Below are positions 1-11,467 of a stretch of DNA of 64,000 nucleotides, piece by piece (the stretch's first letter is position 1; the number at the start of each line of letters is the position of its first letter). The notes beneath the pieces were generated by a model. The model did no database searches. It worked only from the letters and a program-made list of their open reading frames with translations, and had not been told where the DNA came from. Source of the stretch: Sciurus carolinensis (lineage: Eukaryota > Chordata > Mammalia > Rodentia > Sciuridae); NCBI RefSeq assembly GCF_902686445.1, contig NC_062213.1:55005268-55069267 (forward strand), written 5' to 3'. Position numbers and translations under genes: made by a program.

Positions 1-1701
1 TGGAATGGACTCAATTGCACAGTTGGAGAAAATGAGGCTTAGAAAGGTAAAGTAGGTCCTTCCAACTCATTATCAATGCAAAGATACATGCCCAGGTCCA
101 GCCAACTACACAGCTAATACCCTACAGTGGTGAACTCAAGGCCAGGGCATACAATGAATGTTTAGCCAAGACACAATACCCAACCCATAGATTTTTGCCA
201 CACACAATAATTTCTTTCTCCAACTCTCTTAAAATTCTGTGCCTCCTATCACTTATTAAAAAGTTCTATCTTAAACAAAAAGATGTTGAGGCAATGAAGA
301 GAATCATATTAATAAAAATGTCCTGCTACAAAAAGAAACCTTGTTTCTTCATTTGTAAGTAATTGTAAGGTTCAGAAATATAATTAAATTTTCTACACAC
401 ACGAAGGAAAAAACTCAGTTAAATGGGAAGAATAAAGTCATATCATTTTAATTCTGTTATCTATTTTTAAACTGCACAAACCAATTCGTGAGTGCGTGCT
501 CATGTAAATTGTAAGAAGTAAGTCGTGAATGCTAGGTTTTATATTCATGCCATTCTTTCCCATACCTCCAGAAAGTTTGTGGAAAAACACAATCAATTGA
601 AAATAGATCAAGACTCTTGTTTATGGTACAACAATTTTTCTGATGTAAGTTAGAAAACTATAAAAGGGGATGACTGGTTGTAGCATATATATAATATGTT
701 ATTTCAGAGTAAGATGAGAAAACGTTAATACTAAACGCATGCTCCAGAAATGCTATTTCTGTATAAAAGTAATGAAATGTCAGGATCAAGAGGAATCCCA
801 TAAATCACTATTATTCACTTCTGTTTTAGTTTATTCTATGAAATCCATGCAGTTATGGATCTGAGACCTTTTCTTCTATTAAAACTACAATCAACTCAAT
901 TGACACAATTCCACTCTCTTATAAAAAAAATCCATCCAATATAAATTACATGATTTAGTTTTACCCATTATTTGACCTTTCCTTTGCTCATTTTTCTTAT
1001 TTGCAGTTTCAAGCCTTTGAAAGCTAATTTGACTCACAAAAGTATTTTCTATGGCAAACCAGACAAAGCAAAACAATCCCTTCTAAGCATCTTATTGTAG
1101 TTGTTTCCTCTGTTGTACCAGAAGATATTTGAGAGAACTAACAAAACGAGAGATAATTTTAAAAATACAGGAAGTCAGAGACAAAGAAAATAACAAGAGG
1201 GAAACTTCATAAAGTGAAAGATAAAAATTGGTTGACCACTTAGACCCTATTATTCCAAGATTAAGAACAATGTATGCAACTCCAGACTAGCGTGCACTAC
1301 TGGTTTTACTTCATTAAGCTACTTCCCTCTGCTTCTAGTGCACTTCTACTTGATTTGTAGAAAGTCTTTCTGGAAGAACACCAGGCTAATAGTAGTAGAA
1401 AAGTGATAACAGGTACCCTTTGTGGAGCATCTCCCAGGTGCTAACCAAAACTTCAAATTTGGTCCCATTCTAAACTAAGTTCAATTGAACTAGCAGATAC
1501 TTGTGCACTGTTATTTCATTTTTTTCTCACACACTAATACCTTCTGCATCCTATGAATGTAAGCCTTCTGAGGGCAAAAATAATTCATTCTTCTAATAGC
1601 TCACAATGCCAATCCACCAACCTCTTCCCCTCCGCCATCTTTTTTTTTTAAATAAAGCTTTATTACAAAAGCAGTCTGTAAGAAAAGCATTTGTCAGGTA
1701 G
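1..1701. other. AT-rich intergenic DNA, no feature recognised
   Basis: No coding frame longer than about 60 codons and no repeat that I can name with confidence. Base composition is AT-rich throughout and CpG is rare. Highly decayed repeats could be hidden here. Confidence 0.5.
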
Positions 1702-1731
1702 GTGTGTATGTGAGTGTGTGTGTGTGTGTGT
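1702..1731. repeat. (TG)n microsatellite
   Basis: GT/TG dinucleotides run for 30 bases, interrupted once by 'atgtga' near the left end. It lies just upstream of an MLT1-like LTR. Confidence 0.9.
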
Positions 1732-1764
1732 TAGTCTAAACATGCTTATTAGGGACCTTCAGTC

Positions 1765-2123
1765 CCAAACCAAAACTTATAAATATAAGACCTTGCAAGG
1801 AGAGCTGAAGAGTTTTAATCAAATCAAAATGAGGTCACTAGGTGCACCCTGATCTACTATAACTGATGTCCTCCTAGGAAGCAATTAGGACACAGACAGG
1901 CACAGAAAGACAGGATGCAGACCAGGAGAAAGACAGCCACCTATCATCCAAGAGGAAAGGCCTGGAATGGATCCTTCCCTCATGACCTTCAGAAATGGCA
2001 AAACTGCTTACACCTCGATCTCAGACTGCTAGGCTCCAGAATCATGAGAAAATTAGTTTCTGCTGTATACACTACCCAGTTTGCTGGTACTTTGTTATAG
2101 CAGCCCCACGAAACTAATAGAGA
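1765..2123 (+). mobile_element. MLT1-type MaLR LTR
   Basis: The 3' half follows the MLT1 pattern in order: 'atgaggtcactaggtg', a 'gtcctcctaggaag...ttaggacacagac' block, 'gaaagacagccacc', the 'atctcagactgctaggctcc' block, 'gagaaaattagtttctgctgt', and the terminal 'tactttgttatagcagcccc' with 'aaactaata'. This is a solo LTR relic of an ancient ERVL-MaLR element. The 5' boundary is uncertain because the left part is eroded. Confidence 0.8.
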
Positions 2124-2424
2124 GGTTTTTGTTTTTTTTTTTTAATATATTTGCTCATGTTTTTTTAACTTGCAGCAGTTGGATATTCTTTGAGGATGTC
2201 TGGATTCATTGAGATAAGAAGTGCCTACATTTTACTTTTTGCATTTATATTTTTATACCTAGTAAGCTGTTCAAACTATATACACAGTAGGATCTGATAT
2301 TAATACTTAATTCTTTCTTACTGATTTAGTGGATGATAACCTTAAGTGTTTCCAAGAGAATAATATCTGTTCTAGTCCTGTCTGAATGATAAAATGTGTA
2401 ATATTATCATAATCCATCACAACA

Positions 2425-2520
2425 TTTTATTGAGGTTGTATTCTGTGCTTGCTACTGTTCTAAGCACTCCATCCACAGTAAGTCCATTGAATCTTCATGA
2501 TGAGATGAGGAAGAAATGCT
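2425..2520 (-). mobile_element. Probable MIR/L2-type relic
   Basis: The block 'tgctactgttctaagcactcc' followed by 'gaatcttcatgatgagatgagg' resembles the antisense of a MIR or L2 3' region. It is short and diverged, so the family assignment is tentative. Confidence 0.4.
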
Positions 2521-2646
2521 ATCTGCAGCAGACCTTGCTCCTCTCAAGAGAATCTCCTCTTTCTTCAGATTTTCACTACTTAACCATAGATAGTTCTAAT
2601 CTAACCTTGGACATTTGCCACGTCACTTTTAAAAAATGAAATATTT

Positions 2647-2855
2647 GGAGCCAGGGTGTTGAGATACACCTGTAATTCCAGCCATTTGGGAGGTTAAGGT
2701 AGGAGGACCATAAGTTTGAGACTGGGCTTCAAAACTTAGCAAGACCCTGTCTCAAAATAAAAAATAAAAAGGACTGGGTAGGTAACAGTGATCGAGCATC
2801 CTAAGTTCAACCCCCAGTAACAAATAAACAAAAACAAACAAACAAACAAAAACAC
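2647..2855 (+). mobile_element. Dimeric B1-dID SINE (sciurid MEN-like)
   Basis: Left half: 'cctgtaattccagcc', 'gggaggttaaggtaggagga' and 'gcaagaccctgtctc' (7SL/B1-like). An A-rich linker follows, then an ID-like right half ('gactgggtaggtaacagtga', 'agttcaacccccagtaac') and an AAAC-rich tail. The left half lacks the internal 'gagacc...aagcaac' duplication seen in other copies here. Confidence 0.88.
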
Positions 2856-5095
2856 CCTCACGCTTGTTAGATCCTCTTGTCAGAAACAATTCATTCTCTC
2901 GATTCTGTAAAATGCTGAATATTATGTTAATGAACCGTTTGTAAGAAAATTCAGTCCTGCATCTTCACGTGGGACACCTATTTCAGAATCAAGTCACTAG
3001 CTTATTTAAAATGTTTGTTCTGTGGCCCTATCCAGACTGAATGAATCCGTTTCTGTGGGTGGGGTTCTGAAGTTTATATTTGCAAACAAACTTCTTGGGT
3101 AATTCCTCTACATATTCAAAATTAAGAACTATGGCCTATTTTGAAAATGCCATCTGTGTGTTCACTGAATATTAGTTTCACTAATTCAAATAATGGAGAC
3201 TTTGGTTATTTATCATATTGGAATGGCCTTTCAAATGATAAAAAGATCAACACAAAACAACCATAAAATTTTAAAAATCAAATGCAGCTTTAAAGCAGAT
3301 TACATGCACACTGTTAGGAGGACAAGGAAAGCAAGCATTAATACTCAACAAATGAGCCTGAAAACATCACTAATCCATCTGCTTTACATTAAATGTCTCA
3401 TTAAGGAGGACAATTTTGGCTTATGGTTACCAACCCTGTGGATTTCACCAATTATTTCATAATATGCAATCCAAGTTACAAGTTCCAGAGCGTGTATTGA
3501 CAATGAAATCTAATGGAGTAGAAAGAAGAAAAGAACTCATTATAGAAGATATATTATTCTCATTATTTCATGACATTTTCCATCAGTTTGGTTTCTTTGA
3601 AGGCTGTAGTTTTACACAGAAGCCCATATATTTCTTCGTTCCTCATTGGCAACTGGAAGAGGCATGCTGTGGTGGCCAAGCTCCAAGATGGTACCCTGTG
3701 ATCTTCACCTCCTGGTTTCATACTTTGCGTGATTCTCTTCCATCTTGAATAGAGTTGACAGGTCTCTAGGGCATTTTATATTCAAGGGCTAGATAATATG
3801 TCCTAGAGATTAGATCAGACATTGTGAGTTCTCTCCTATTTTTTTTTTCTCACATTGCTTTTTCTGGAAGAGGTTCACTACCAAGCTGCTGGGACTCCTA
3901 AATAGTTTATTGAAAACCCTCATGAAGAACTGTGGCCTTCTGCCAACAAACAGCACTAACTTCAATTCATATGAGTAAGCTACTTTGAAATCAAAACCTC
4001 CAACCCTTGACGTCTTTCAAATAACTGCAGCCTCAGTTGTCATCTTGATTATGACTCCATGAGGTTCCCTAAGCCAGAACCATCCCCCTAAGCCACTCCT
4101 GGGTTCCAAACTCATCACAATGGTGAGATGTGGCAAATGTTTATTTTTGGTTTTGAGTATTTTGGACTTTTCAGTAGCATTTTTAAGTGTTCTTTAGATA
4201 GCTCTTTCCCATATTTCATTTATTCCTCAGCAGTTTGTATTTCTTGCTGAATTGTAAACAGAGTTTTCTCTCCTCTCTTGTCATATATATGAAATTGATT
4301 TCTGTAGGTTATATACACACAAAATCACAAATATGTCTTTGTTGGTTTCTCTGAGCTTTTGTCATTGCATATGACCTGTATTTCTATGGAATCTTAGCTT
4401 TGATAGATTTAATGTGCCCCAAAGTCAAGAGGTACAATCATGATGCTATTTTAAACCAAATCACAACTTATACAAAAACATCATTTTGTTCTAGCAATGT
4501 TATGATTGCTATTTATATGTTTGCTTTTATTCAACATTGAAAACACTAATCAGTCTTTATATTGTATTATCAAGCAATCCAGGAATATCTTGGGAGGAAA
4601 TTTCATCAAAAGAGAAAATAGGTGACTTTTTAATGTTTCAATTATTCTAGGGTATGTCTTCTTTCTAACCATTAAAAATCATTGCCTCACACTATACCAA
4701 ATACCACCTAAGTATCATGAGATGAGGAGTATCAGCTATTAGGAGCCAGGATATGAATGTTGGAGAAGAGCTGGAAAGATTCAATCCACTATCATTGATC
4801 AGAGCTAAGGCAGATAGGTGAATTGATGCTACCCATCCATCAATACATTTTTAATAGAGTAAAAAAGAAATTAATGGCAGAAAGACTAAATGGAAATATT
4901 TATATAACTCATAAAGACCAGAAATAACTTACCTAACAAAAAAAAGGAAGACTCTACCAGTAAATACAATGAACTATTTGCAACTACTCAAATAATGACT
5001 CTAAATGATGATCATGAGATAAAAAACATCTAAAAGTGTTTACAGAATGATTCTAAGTGAATAAAAACATCATAATAACAACAAATTCAAAATTG
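2856..5095. other. Mostly unassigned sequence
   Basis: No gene seen. A stretch near 3,640-3,770 ('ccaagatggtaccctgtgatc', 'cttgaatagagttgac') resembles a widespread old mammalian repeat that I cannot name securely. The short open frames at 3,193-3,748 show no recognisable domain and look like chance. Confidence 0.4.
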
Positions 5096-5099
5096 TGCT

Positions 5100-5465
5100 A
5101 AATCTGCAAACTCCAATCTGATGGTATCTGAAGATGCCACCTTTGGAGGTGAGTAGGATTAGGTGAGGTCATAGGGTGGGGCCAGGGTACATTGGGATTA
5201 GTGCCCTTCGTATCCCTTATTAGAGGATGCACAAGAGAGTTTTCTCTTCCTTGATGCACATTCAATCAAGGAAGGGGCAGGTGAGTGCATAGCATGAAGG
5301 TGGCTCCCTACAAACTGAGAAGAGACCTCAGAACAAACAGAATGAACCACACCCTGCTGGCACCTTGCTCTTGGACTTTCCAGCCTCCGAAACCATGAGG
5401 AGCGAATGCCTACTGTCTAAGTCACTCAGCCTGCGGTAATTTGCTTTGGTAGCCCAAGTGGTTTC
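5100..5465 (+). mobile_element. MLT1-type MaLR LTR
   Basis: Diagnostic order: a 'ggtgaggtcatagggtggggcc' region, 'gggattagtgcccttc', then 'ctgctggcaccttgctcttgg', 'actttccagcctccgaaacc', 'atgaggagcgaatgcctactg' and 'aagtcactcagcctgcggta'. It is a strongly diverged solo LTR that abuts an L2 fragment. Confidence 0.75.
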
Positions 5466-5499
5466 CCTGCTGTCCCCTTTGTCTTGTTCAGTCCATCCT

Positions 5500-6036
5500 C
5501 AGCACGGTGGTGAGAAAGATCCTGGCAAAAATGAAAATCACATGATATGGATTCCTCCTCTAAACGCCCCAATCACTTCTAATAAAAGTTAAAACAAAGT
5601 CCTTACCTGGTCCCTGTGACTTGGACTCTGTCAACTTTGCAGCACCTTTAATACTCTTCCTGCATCCTCTCCTACGTTGCTTTGCTGTTCCTCCAGTGTT
5701 CTGTCCTCTCCCTGGGACTTGGGCACCACCTGTGCCATCACTGGAGAGCTCCTCCTCACTTACCTATCACCCAGCAAGGTCCACACTCACCTGCTCATGG
5801 TCACCTTGGCCGCGGTCAAGGCCCTGGCCTCCCATACATCCACTTCCTATCTCCTTTCCTTTTACTTTTCTCCTGTGTCTTGTGCTGCTTTTTTTCAAAA
5901 GACATGATACATTTTACTTCCTGGTCTTGCTCATTGGGTGCTCGCCCTCCTCACCAGCATGTCTGCTCCAGGAGGACAGGGATTTTCTTCCTCATTTTGT
6001 TCGCTCCTCTTTACCCAGTGTCTGGAAGAGTGCATT
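5500..6036 (+). mobile_element. L2 LINE 3' fragment
   Basis: Matches the L2 3' region in order: 'acaaagtccttacctggtcc', 'actcttcctgcatcctctcc', 'ttgctttgctgttcctccag', and near the right end 'ctccaggaggacagggattt' and 'ttacccagtgtctggaagag'. The expected 3' tail is missing because an L1 insertion begins at about 6,037. The 253- and 151-codon open frames across it have no independent support. Confidence 0.75.
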
Positions 6037-6600
6037 TCTTTTCTTTTTTAAATTTGTTCTCTTTAGTTCTACATGATAATAGTAGAATGTATTTTGACAA
6101 TCATGCATACATGCAGTATAACTCTCCCTTCTTGTGGTTGTACATGATGCAGAGTTATACAGGTCATGTATTTGTTTATAAACAGGGAAATGATGTCCAA
6201 TTCATTCTACTGCCTTTCCCAGTCCAAAACACCCTCCCTTCCCCCCAATTCCCCCTATCTAATCTGGTGAACCTCCACTCCTCTCTGCTCACCCCACCTA
6301 TTGTGAGTCAGCATCCACATATCAGACAGAACACTGGACCTTTGGTTTTTGGGGACTGGATTATTTTACTTAGCATGACATTCTCCAACTCCATCCATTT
6401 ACCAGCATATGTCATCATGTCATTCTTCTTTGTGGCTGAGTAATATTCCATCATGTGTATATACCATGTTTTCTTTATCCATTCATCTATTGAAGGGCAC
6501 CTAGGCTGGTTCCATAGCTTAGCTATTGTGAATTGAGCTGCTATGAACATTGATGTGGCCGAGTCAATATAGTATATAGGAGAGTACTTTTCAACTTGGT
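6037..6600 (-). mobile_element. L1 LINE 3' end, 5'-truncated
   Basis: Read on the minus strand, it contains the C-terminal part of L1 ORF2p (complement of 6,308-6,550, including '[19 protein letters not shown]' and 'MEYYSATKKND'), then a 3' UTR rich in 'tacatgatgcag'-type words and an A-rich tail at 6,037-6,060. It is inserted into an L2 element. The copy is truncated and inactive. Confidence 0.9.
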
Positions 6601-6841
6601 GTTCATTACTGCTCCCCTAAGCCTTTTTTGGACATCTTTTTTCCTTATCATGAAATTTCAATACCATGGATCTACTCTGTATATGTTTATTTTTGGAGGG
6701 CCACAAATCAATTCAATATCTAAGGTTTGGGGGATCCCCCTCATAACCAATTTTCCCCCTTGGTAGAGAATGCATGATCAAGAATAAGACCTCTTATGTA
6801 GTAGATAATAAATATCTATATGCTAAGTTAATAAATGACTT

Positions 6842-7028
6842 TCTAGGTGCAGTGACCCACGCCTGTAATCCCAGAAACTCAGGAGGCTGAGGCAGGGGGA
6901 TCATAACTTCAGGGACTGAGTGAGCAACTTAATGAGACTCTGCCTCAAAAAATAAAAAGGGTTGGGGATGTAGCTCAATGGTAAAGTGACCTTGGGTTCA
7001 ATCACCAGTACCACAATAAATAAGTAAA
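6842..7028 (+). mobile_element. Dimeric B1-dID SINE
   Basis: Left half: 'ctaggtgcagtgacccacgc', 'ctgtaatcccag' and 'aggaggctgaggcagggg'. A-rich linker 'ctcaaaaaataaaaaggg'. Right half: 'ttggggatgtagctcaatgg', 'ccttgggttcaatcaccagt'. The tail of AATAA repeats abuts the antisense poly(A) of the next L1. Confidence 0.92.
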
Positions 7029-7266
7029 TAATATTTTTTTTTGTTTTTTTCATGCTTCTCTCTTTTTTTTATTGTAAACAAATGGGATACATGTTGTTTC
7101 TCTATTTGTACATGGAGTCAAGGCATACCATTTGTGTAATCATAAATTTATATAGGGCAATGTTGTTTGATTCATTCTGTTATTTTTTCCCTTCCCCCCC
7201 ACCCCTCCCACCCCTCTTTTCCCTATATACAGTCCTTCCTTCCTCCATTCTTACCACTCTCCTTAT

Positions 7267-7302
7267 CCCTAACCCTAAACCTAACCCTAACCCTAACGCT
7301 AA
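7267..7302 (-). repeat. Telomere-type hexamer array in L1 3' UTR
   Basis: Six consecutive hexamers, four of them exactly CCCTAA, one ACCTAA and one CGCTAA. On the L1 sense strand this is TTAGGG-type and G-rich. It sits in the L1 3' UTR between the poly(A) end and ORF2. Confidence 0.9.
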
Positions 7303-7328
7303 CCCCTCCCACTCCCCATTATATGTCC

Positions 7329-8281
7329 TCATCCGCTTATCAGCAAGATCATTCGTCCTTTGGTTTTTTGAGATTGGCTTATTTCACTTAGCATGATATT
7401 CTCCAATTTCATCCATTTGTCTGCAAATGCCATAATTTTATCATTCTTCATGGCAGAGTAATATTCCATTGTATATATATGCCACAGTTTCTTTATCCAT
7501 TCATCAACTGAAGGGCATCTAGGTTGGTTCCACAATCTGGCTATGGTGAATTGAGCAGCAATGAACATTGATGTGGCTATATCTCTGTAGTATGCTGATT
7601 TTAAGTCCTTTGGGTATAGGCCAAGGAGTGGGATAGCTGGGTCAAATGGTGGGTCCATTCCAAGCTTTCTGAGGAATCTCCATATTGCTTTCCAGAGTGG
7701 CTGCACTAATTTGCAACCCCACCAGCAATGTATGAGTGTACCTTTTTCCCCACATCCTCGCCAACACCTATTGTTGCTTGTGTTCTTGATAATCGCCATT
7801 CTAATTGGGGTGAGATGAAATCTTAGGGTCGTTTTGATTTGCATCTCTTATTACTAGAGATGTTGAACATTTTTTCATATATCTGTTGATTGTGTGTAGA
7901 TCTTCTTCTGTGAAGTGTCTGTTCATTTCCTTAGCCCATTTGTTGATTGGATTGTTTGTATTCTTGGTGTAGAGTTTTTTGAGTTCTTTATAGATTCTGG
8001 AAACTAGCGCTCTATCTGAAGTATGAGTGGCAAAGATTTTCTCCCACTCTGTAGGCTCTCTCTTCACATTACTGATAGTTTCCTTTGCTGAGAGAAAGTT
8101 TTTTAGTTTGAATCTATCCAAGTTGTTGATTCTTGCTTTTATTTCTTGTGCTTTGGGAGTCCTGTTAAGGAAGTCTGATCCTAAGCCAACAAGTTGAAGG
8201 TTTGGACCTACTTTTTCTTCTATTAGATGCATGGTCTCTGGTCTGATTCTGAGGTCCTTGATCCATTTTGAGTTGAGTTTT
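7329..8281 (-). pseudogene. L1 ORF2 C-terminal remnant with frameshift
   Basis: Two open minus-strand segments together encode the end of the L1 ORF2 protein: upstream 7,801-8,232 (143 codons, with 'EWEKIFATHTSDRALVSRIY' just before the cysteine-rich end) and downstream 7,329-7,844 (171 codons, with '[19 protein letters not shown]', the C-terminal cysteine motif of L1 ORF2p). They overlap in different frames around 7,801-7,844, so a single small indel there breaks the reading. The endonuclease and reverse-transcriptase core are absent because of 5' truncation. In an intact L1 this region aids RNA binding during target-primed reverse transcription. This copy cannot make an active protein. Confidence 0.9.
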
Positions 8282-8476
8282 AATAATAATTTTTAAACAT
8301 CAAATTTTTTGCACTGAATACCATTTACATGTTAACATATACCACAAAAAATAAATTTCATACAAATGTCAGAGAAATTTTTTTGTTCCTCCTGTTTAAG
8401 AGAATCCTGAGATTGCAAGGTAAATTGCTAAAAATTGTTAACATTTATGGTTATTTGACCATATGAGTCACAACCT

Positions 8477-8478
<2 letters not shown>

Positions 8479-8510
<32 letters not shown>

Positions 8511-8586
8511 GTGCTGCTGGGGCTTAAACTCAGAGCCCTGTGCATTCTAGGCAAGCACTCTACCAGTGAGCCACACCTCTAGTTCC
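8479..8586 (-). mobile_element. ID-type SINE (monomer)
   Basis: A run of about 31 T (antisense poly(A)) is followed by 'ggtgctgctggggcttaaac', 'ctaggcaagcactctaccag' and 'tgagccacacctctag'. This is the antisense of a tRNA-derived ID-like monomer with no B1 half. Confidence 0.88.
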
Positions 8587-8985
8587 TGCGTCATAGTTTT
8601 CTTAATATTATGTAACCAGAATAAACTACAGATATAAATTACATTTTAAGGTAAAATTTCAGACCAGCACACTCATCCAGACACCTTGATTTCAAATTTT
8701 GCATCAAATGAAACAGCCTCATTGCTTAGTAATTCAATCCTATATATAGAAAACTACAATGTCTATGAGATTCTGCTTGACACATTTACTTAAAAGCTTT
8801 GAAAATCATTTCATTCAATTTTCTGCTCCAGAGGAAAGAAGGACCATGATTACTTGTCTTTGTAGCTCCACTGCCTTGTTGAGCACCTGGCACTTACTGT
8901 GTACCTAATCACGACTCCAAGAAGAAAGCCTGACTATTCACAAGAAGTTTCCATAGAACTTAGAACCTGAATAAAGACTAAAGGC
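8587..8985. other. No feature recognised
   Basis: Unique AT-rich sequence between an ID SINE and a decayed L2. No open frame of note. Confidence 0.4.
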
Positions 8986-8989
8986 ATAG

Positions 8990-9360
8990 ACTGACTTGGC
9001 ATAGGGAAATGCTTCTCAGGTAGCATCGGGAAGAAACATGTCTGCACATTGGGGAACATGGAGAACCCACAAAAAGAAGTCCAAACATTAAATGCCTTGA
9101 AGATAAGTCTTGGGAGTTTGGACTAAAAGCTGAAAGCAAAAAAGAAAGCATCATGGGCATTCATGGAGTAGAGTGGTGTCATGAAAATTGTCTTTTAGGA
9201 AACGTCACCTGGAAACAGTGTGAAAGATGAATTAGGAAGAGGGGAGTATACAAGAGTATACAAGAGTATACTCAGTAACTGGATGTGAATTGCAGAGGTG
9301 CCAGTGGTAACAGGGAGAAAGAAAAGACTTAGGCTGCTTTCAAAGGGAATGAGGTGGAAT
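8990..9360 (-). mobile_element. L2 LINE relic (part 1)
   Basis: Antisense L2 signature: 'atgccttgaagataagtctt', 'gggagtttggactaaaagct', 'ggagtagagtggtgtcatga' and 'ttgcagaggtgccagtggta'. Divergence is high. The continuation appears at about 9,940, so the L2 seems to be split by about 0.5 kb of other sequence. Confidence 0.55.
9242..9270. repeat. Short tandem repeat, period 10
   Basis: The unit 'gagtatacaa' occurs twice and is followed by a third partial 'gagtatac' copy, inside the decayed L2. Confidence 0.85.
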
Positions 9361-9760
9361 GTTTTCTCACAGAAAGACTTGGGCGGCAAGTAACAGAAAC
9401 TATAAACTAGGATCAACTACTAAGGCTGCTCAATGTCCAGAGGCAGTGTACCCACAGAGACAGTTGTTCCAGCTCCACCTCCTCCAGACTCATTCGATCA
9501 GCACTATTCCATCTGCTGGCCTCAGCCTCAAGGTGGTACTGACATGCGGCTCAATGCCATCACAGCTACACATGCATATATCCTCAGAAAAAAATCAAGG
9601 AAAACAAGGAAAGAAGGACCTCTGAAAGCTCTCCCAGAAGAGCAAGGAAGAATTTCCCAGAATCACTAACAAATCCTGCCTTGAACCTGGAGGACCGGAA
9701 CCAATTACATATGAGTGCTGAACCAGCATGGCAAGAGAAAGTGGATTCCTCTTAGACTAT
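9361..9760. other. Possible unclassified old repeat
   Basis: It interrupts the antisense L2. Phrases such as 'aagtaacagaaactataaac', 'cagctccacctcctccag' and 'ggaccggaaccaattac' recall a common old mammalian interspersed repeat, but I cannot assign a family. The short open frames here have no recognisable domain. Confidence 0.3.
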
Positions 9761-9939
9761 TCTAGTGCATTTCTGGACATGAGAGGGGTTGTGCCTTCCA
9801 AGACACTTGGACTTCCTAGAAGAGAATTGGATATTGTACCAAAATTGGGTTCCTTTAAGAGAAAAGGGAATGGGTAAGGGATGCTGGGTTTGCAACCAGC
9901 AATGTGCTCCTTCAAAATGGACAACAAAGAGAAAGTAGT

Positions 9940-10265
9940 TAAAGACGACTCCAAGATTTCTAGCTCTATGACAAAAGAGAGAGCAGTTCGAGGGCCAGAG
10001 ATGAGTTTAATATGACTTTTAAGGAGAATGTATTAAACTGCAAAAAAGCTATTCAAAGATGTTTCTTCCTTGGAACTAATCTGACCTGCAGTGGGCAGTG
10101 AAGAGCGACCCTGGAACCTAGGGGATCTGTCAGAGCGGGAGATGGAAATGTACACATCCCCCGTAAAGAAATGAGTGAGCTCACCCAGAGTGAGTACAGG
10201 AAGAACAAAGATGAGTTTTCTTATCCTGGGATGAAGGAGGAAAAACAACTGCCAGGGATTAAAGA
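9940..10265 (-). mobile_element. L2 LINE relic (part 2)
   Basis: Antisense L2 phrases continue: 'gacgactccaagatttctag', 'gggagatggaaatgtacaca' and 'aaatgagtgagctcaccc'. The order is consistent with continuation of the 8,990-9,360 fragment. Confidence 0.5.
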
Positions 10266-10280
10266 AAACAAAGAGTTGGC

Positions 10281-10303
10281 AGAGAGAGAGAGAGAGAGAG
10301 AGA
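10281..10303. repeat. (GA)n microsatellite
   Basis: About eleven AG dinucleotides in a row, then 'acaaagagagat'. Confidence 0.92.
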
Positions 10304-10671
10304 CAAAGAGAGATATGATATTTACTACTTAGTAAAGATTTCCAAACAGCAGCAAAGGCTAAGTTGAAGTTCTCAGCATGAATCTGCAATAGGCCAAGTG
10401 AACTGGGTCTCTCCTGCAGGCCAATATGATTTTCACACAGAAAAAAAGAAAAAGGGATATGTTATTGGATCTGGAAAAAAAAAAGTGGTGAGAACATTTA
10501 GAGTCCTGCGAAAGCAATATTCAATAGCTGGCTGTGAACTTTAGAGTGAAGAGGGAGGTAATACACCAAAGGCCACAAATGGACTGACATTCACCTTTTG
10601 GTTCTCTTTACTTGTATTTACAACATAATACAGCAGACTTACTAACTTTGTGTCTTACCTTGAATTCCCTT

Positions 10672-10890
10672 AGGGAGGGGAGGGGGCCTAAGGTAGGAAG
10701 GATCGTAGAATGAATTGGACTTTATTCCCTTATATGCATATATGATTACACGACTGGTGTGATTCTACACCATGTACAACTAGAAGAATGAGAAGTTATA
10801 CTCCATTTATGTACAATGTGTCAAAATGCATTCTACTGTCATGCATAACTAATGAGAACAAATTTTTTAAATTATTAAAAAAATATAAGG
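10672..10890 (+). mobile_element. L1 3' UTR fragment
   Basis: Begins in a G-rich tract ('agggaggggagggggcc') and carries the sciurid-type L1 3' tail words 'ataatgaattggac'-like, 'tatgattacacgactggtg', 'caccatgtacaactagaag', 'gtcaaaatgcattctact' and 'catgcataactaatgagaac', ending in an A/T-rich tail. It is a severely 5'-truncated copy with no ORF2. Confidence 0.88.
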
Positions 10891-11427
10891 CTTGGGTGCA
10901 GACATTTATTAGGAGGAAAGCCTAGGGAGAAGGGAGGGTGTGGGGAGTAAGAGAAGTGATAAATATTGATGAAGTATGCATTATTGATTTCAGCCAGTTA
11001 TGGAAGACAGTTCAGTGCAATTACCAGTATCCCACCTCAAGCTCAATTGGTGGTATGTCTCTCCAGTTTTCTGCCCCAAAGCTTTCTCCAAAACCCAGAA
11101 CAGAAGCAGTTCGTCATAGAAGAGTTGTCCACAGCCCTGAGACAATCTGCGCCTGATGGGACAAGGTAGTAGGTCCACACAGTGGGCAACTAAACTCAGT
11201 CCCTCTGGAGACACACAGAAGATTTGGACAGAAGGTCCTCAGAATTTCCCATCAAAGAAAAAAAAAGCTGAATACTGTTGAGAGTCTCCCCACCACCCTC
11301 ACTAGGTGATAACACTGCACAATTCCAGGCTACACCTGCAGAGGTGTTTCAAAGAAAGTCCTGGGGCAGAAAAGCAAAGCACCACAACCACATGTGCTTG
11401 GAGTGAGACTCAGTTGCACTCCCCTGT
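10891..11427. other. No feature recognised
   Basis: Unique sequence. Overlapping open frames of 60-75 codons occur on both strands, which is typical of chance in a locally GC-richer stretch. Confidence 0.4.
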
Positions 11428-11467
11428 CCACCACAGCTGTCTACCACAGCTGTCCACCACAGCTGCT
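11428..11467. repeat. Short tandem repeat, period about 13
   Basis: Three near-identical units of the form 'c[ct]accacagctgt' follow each other, each with an E-box-like CAGCTG core. Confidence 0.8.

Larger units (their letters stand above)
7029..8281 (-). mobile_element. L1 LINE, 5'-truncated, relatively young
   Basis: About 1.25 kb of an L1 in antisense. The minus-strand poly(A) corresponds to T-rich 7,031-7,073. A 3' UTR of about 270 bp follows, with a C-rich tract (the polypurine tract on the L1 sense strand) and a telomere-like hexamer array. The C-terminal part of ORF2 then runs to about 8,281, where homology stops inside ORF2. Two long open stretches survive, so it is much younger than the L2/MIR background. 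Confidence 0.93.

Noticed and set aside
5621..6443. Overlapping plus-strand frames of 151, 76 and 253 codons
   Set aside because: They run across an L2 fragment and an antisense L1. The apparent proteins are translations of C/T-rich repeat DNA with no domain.
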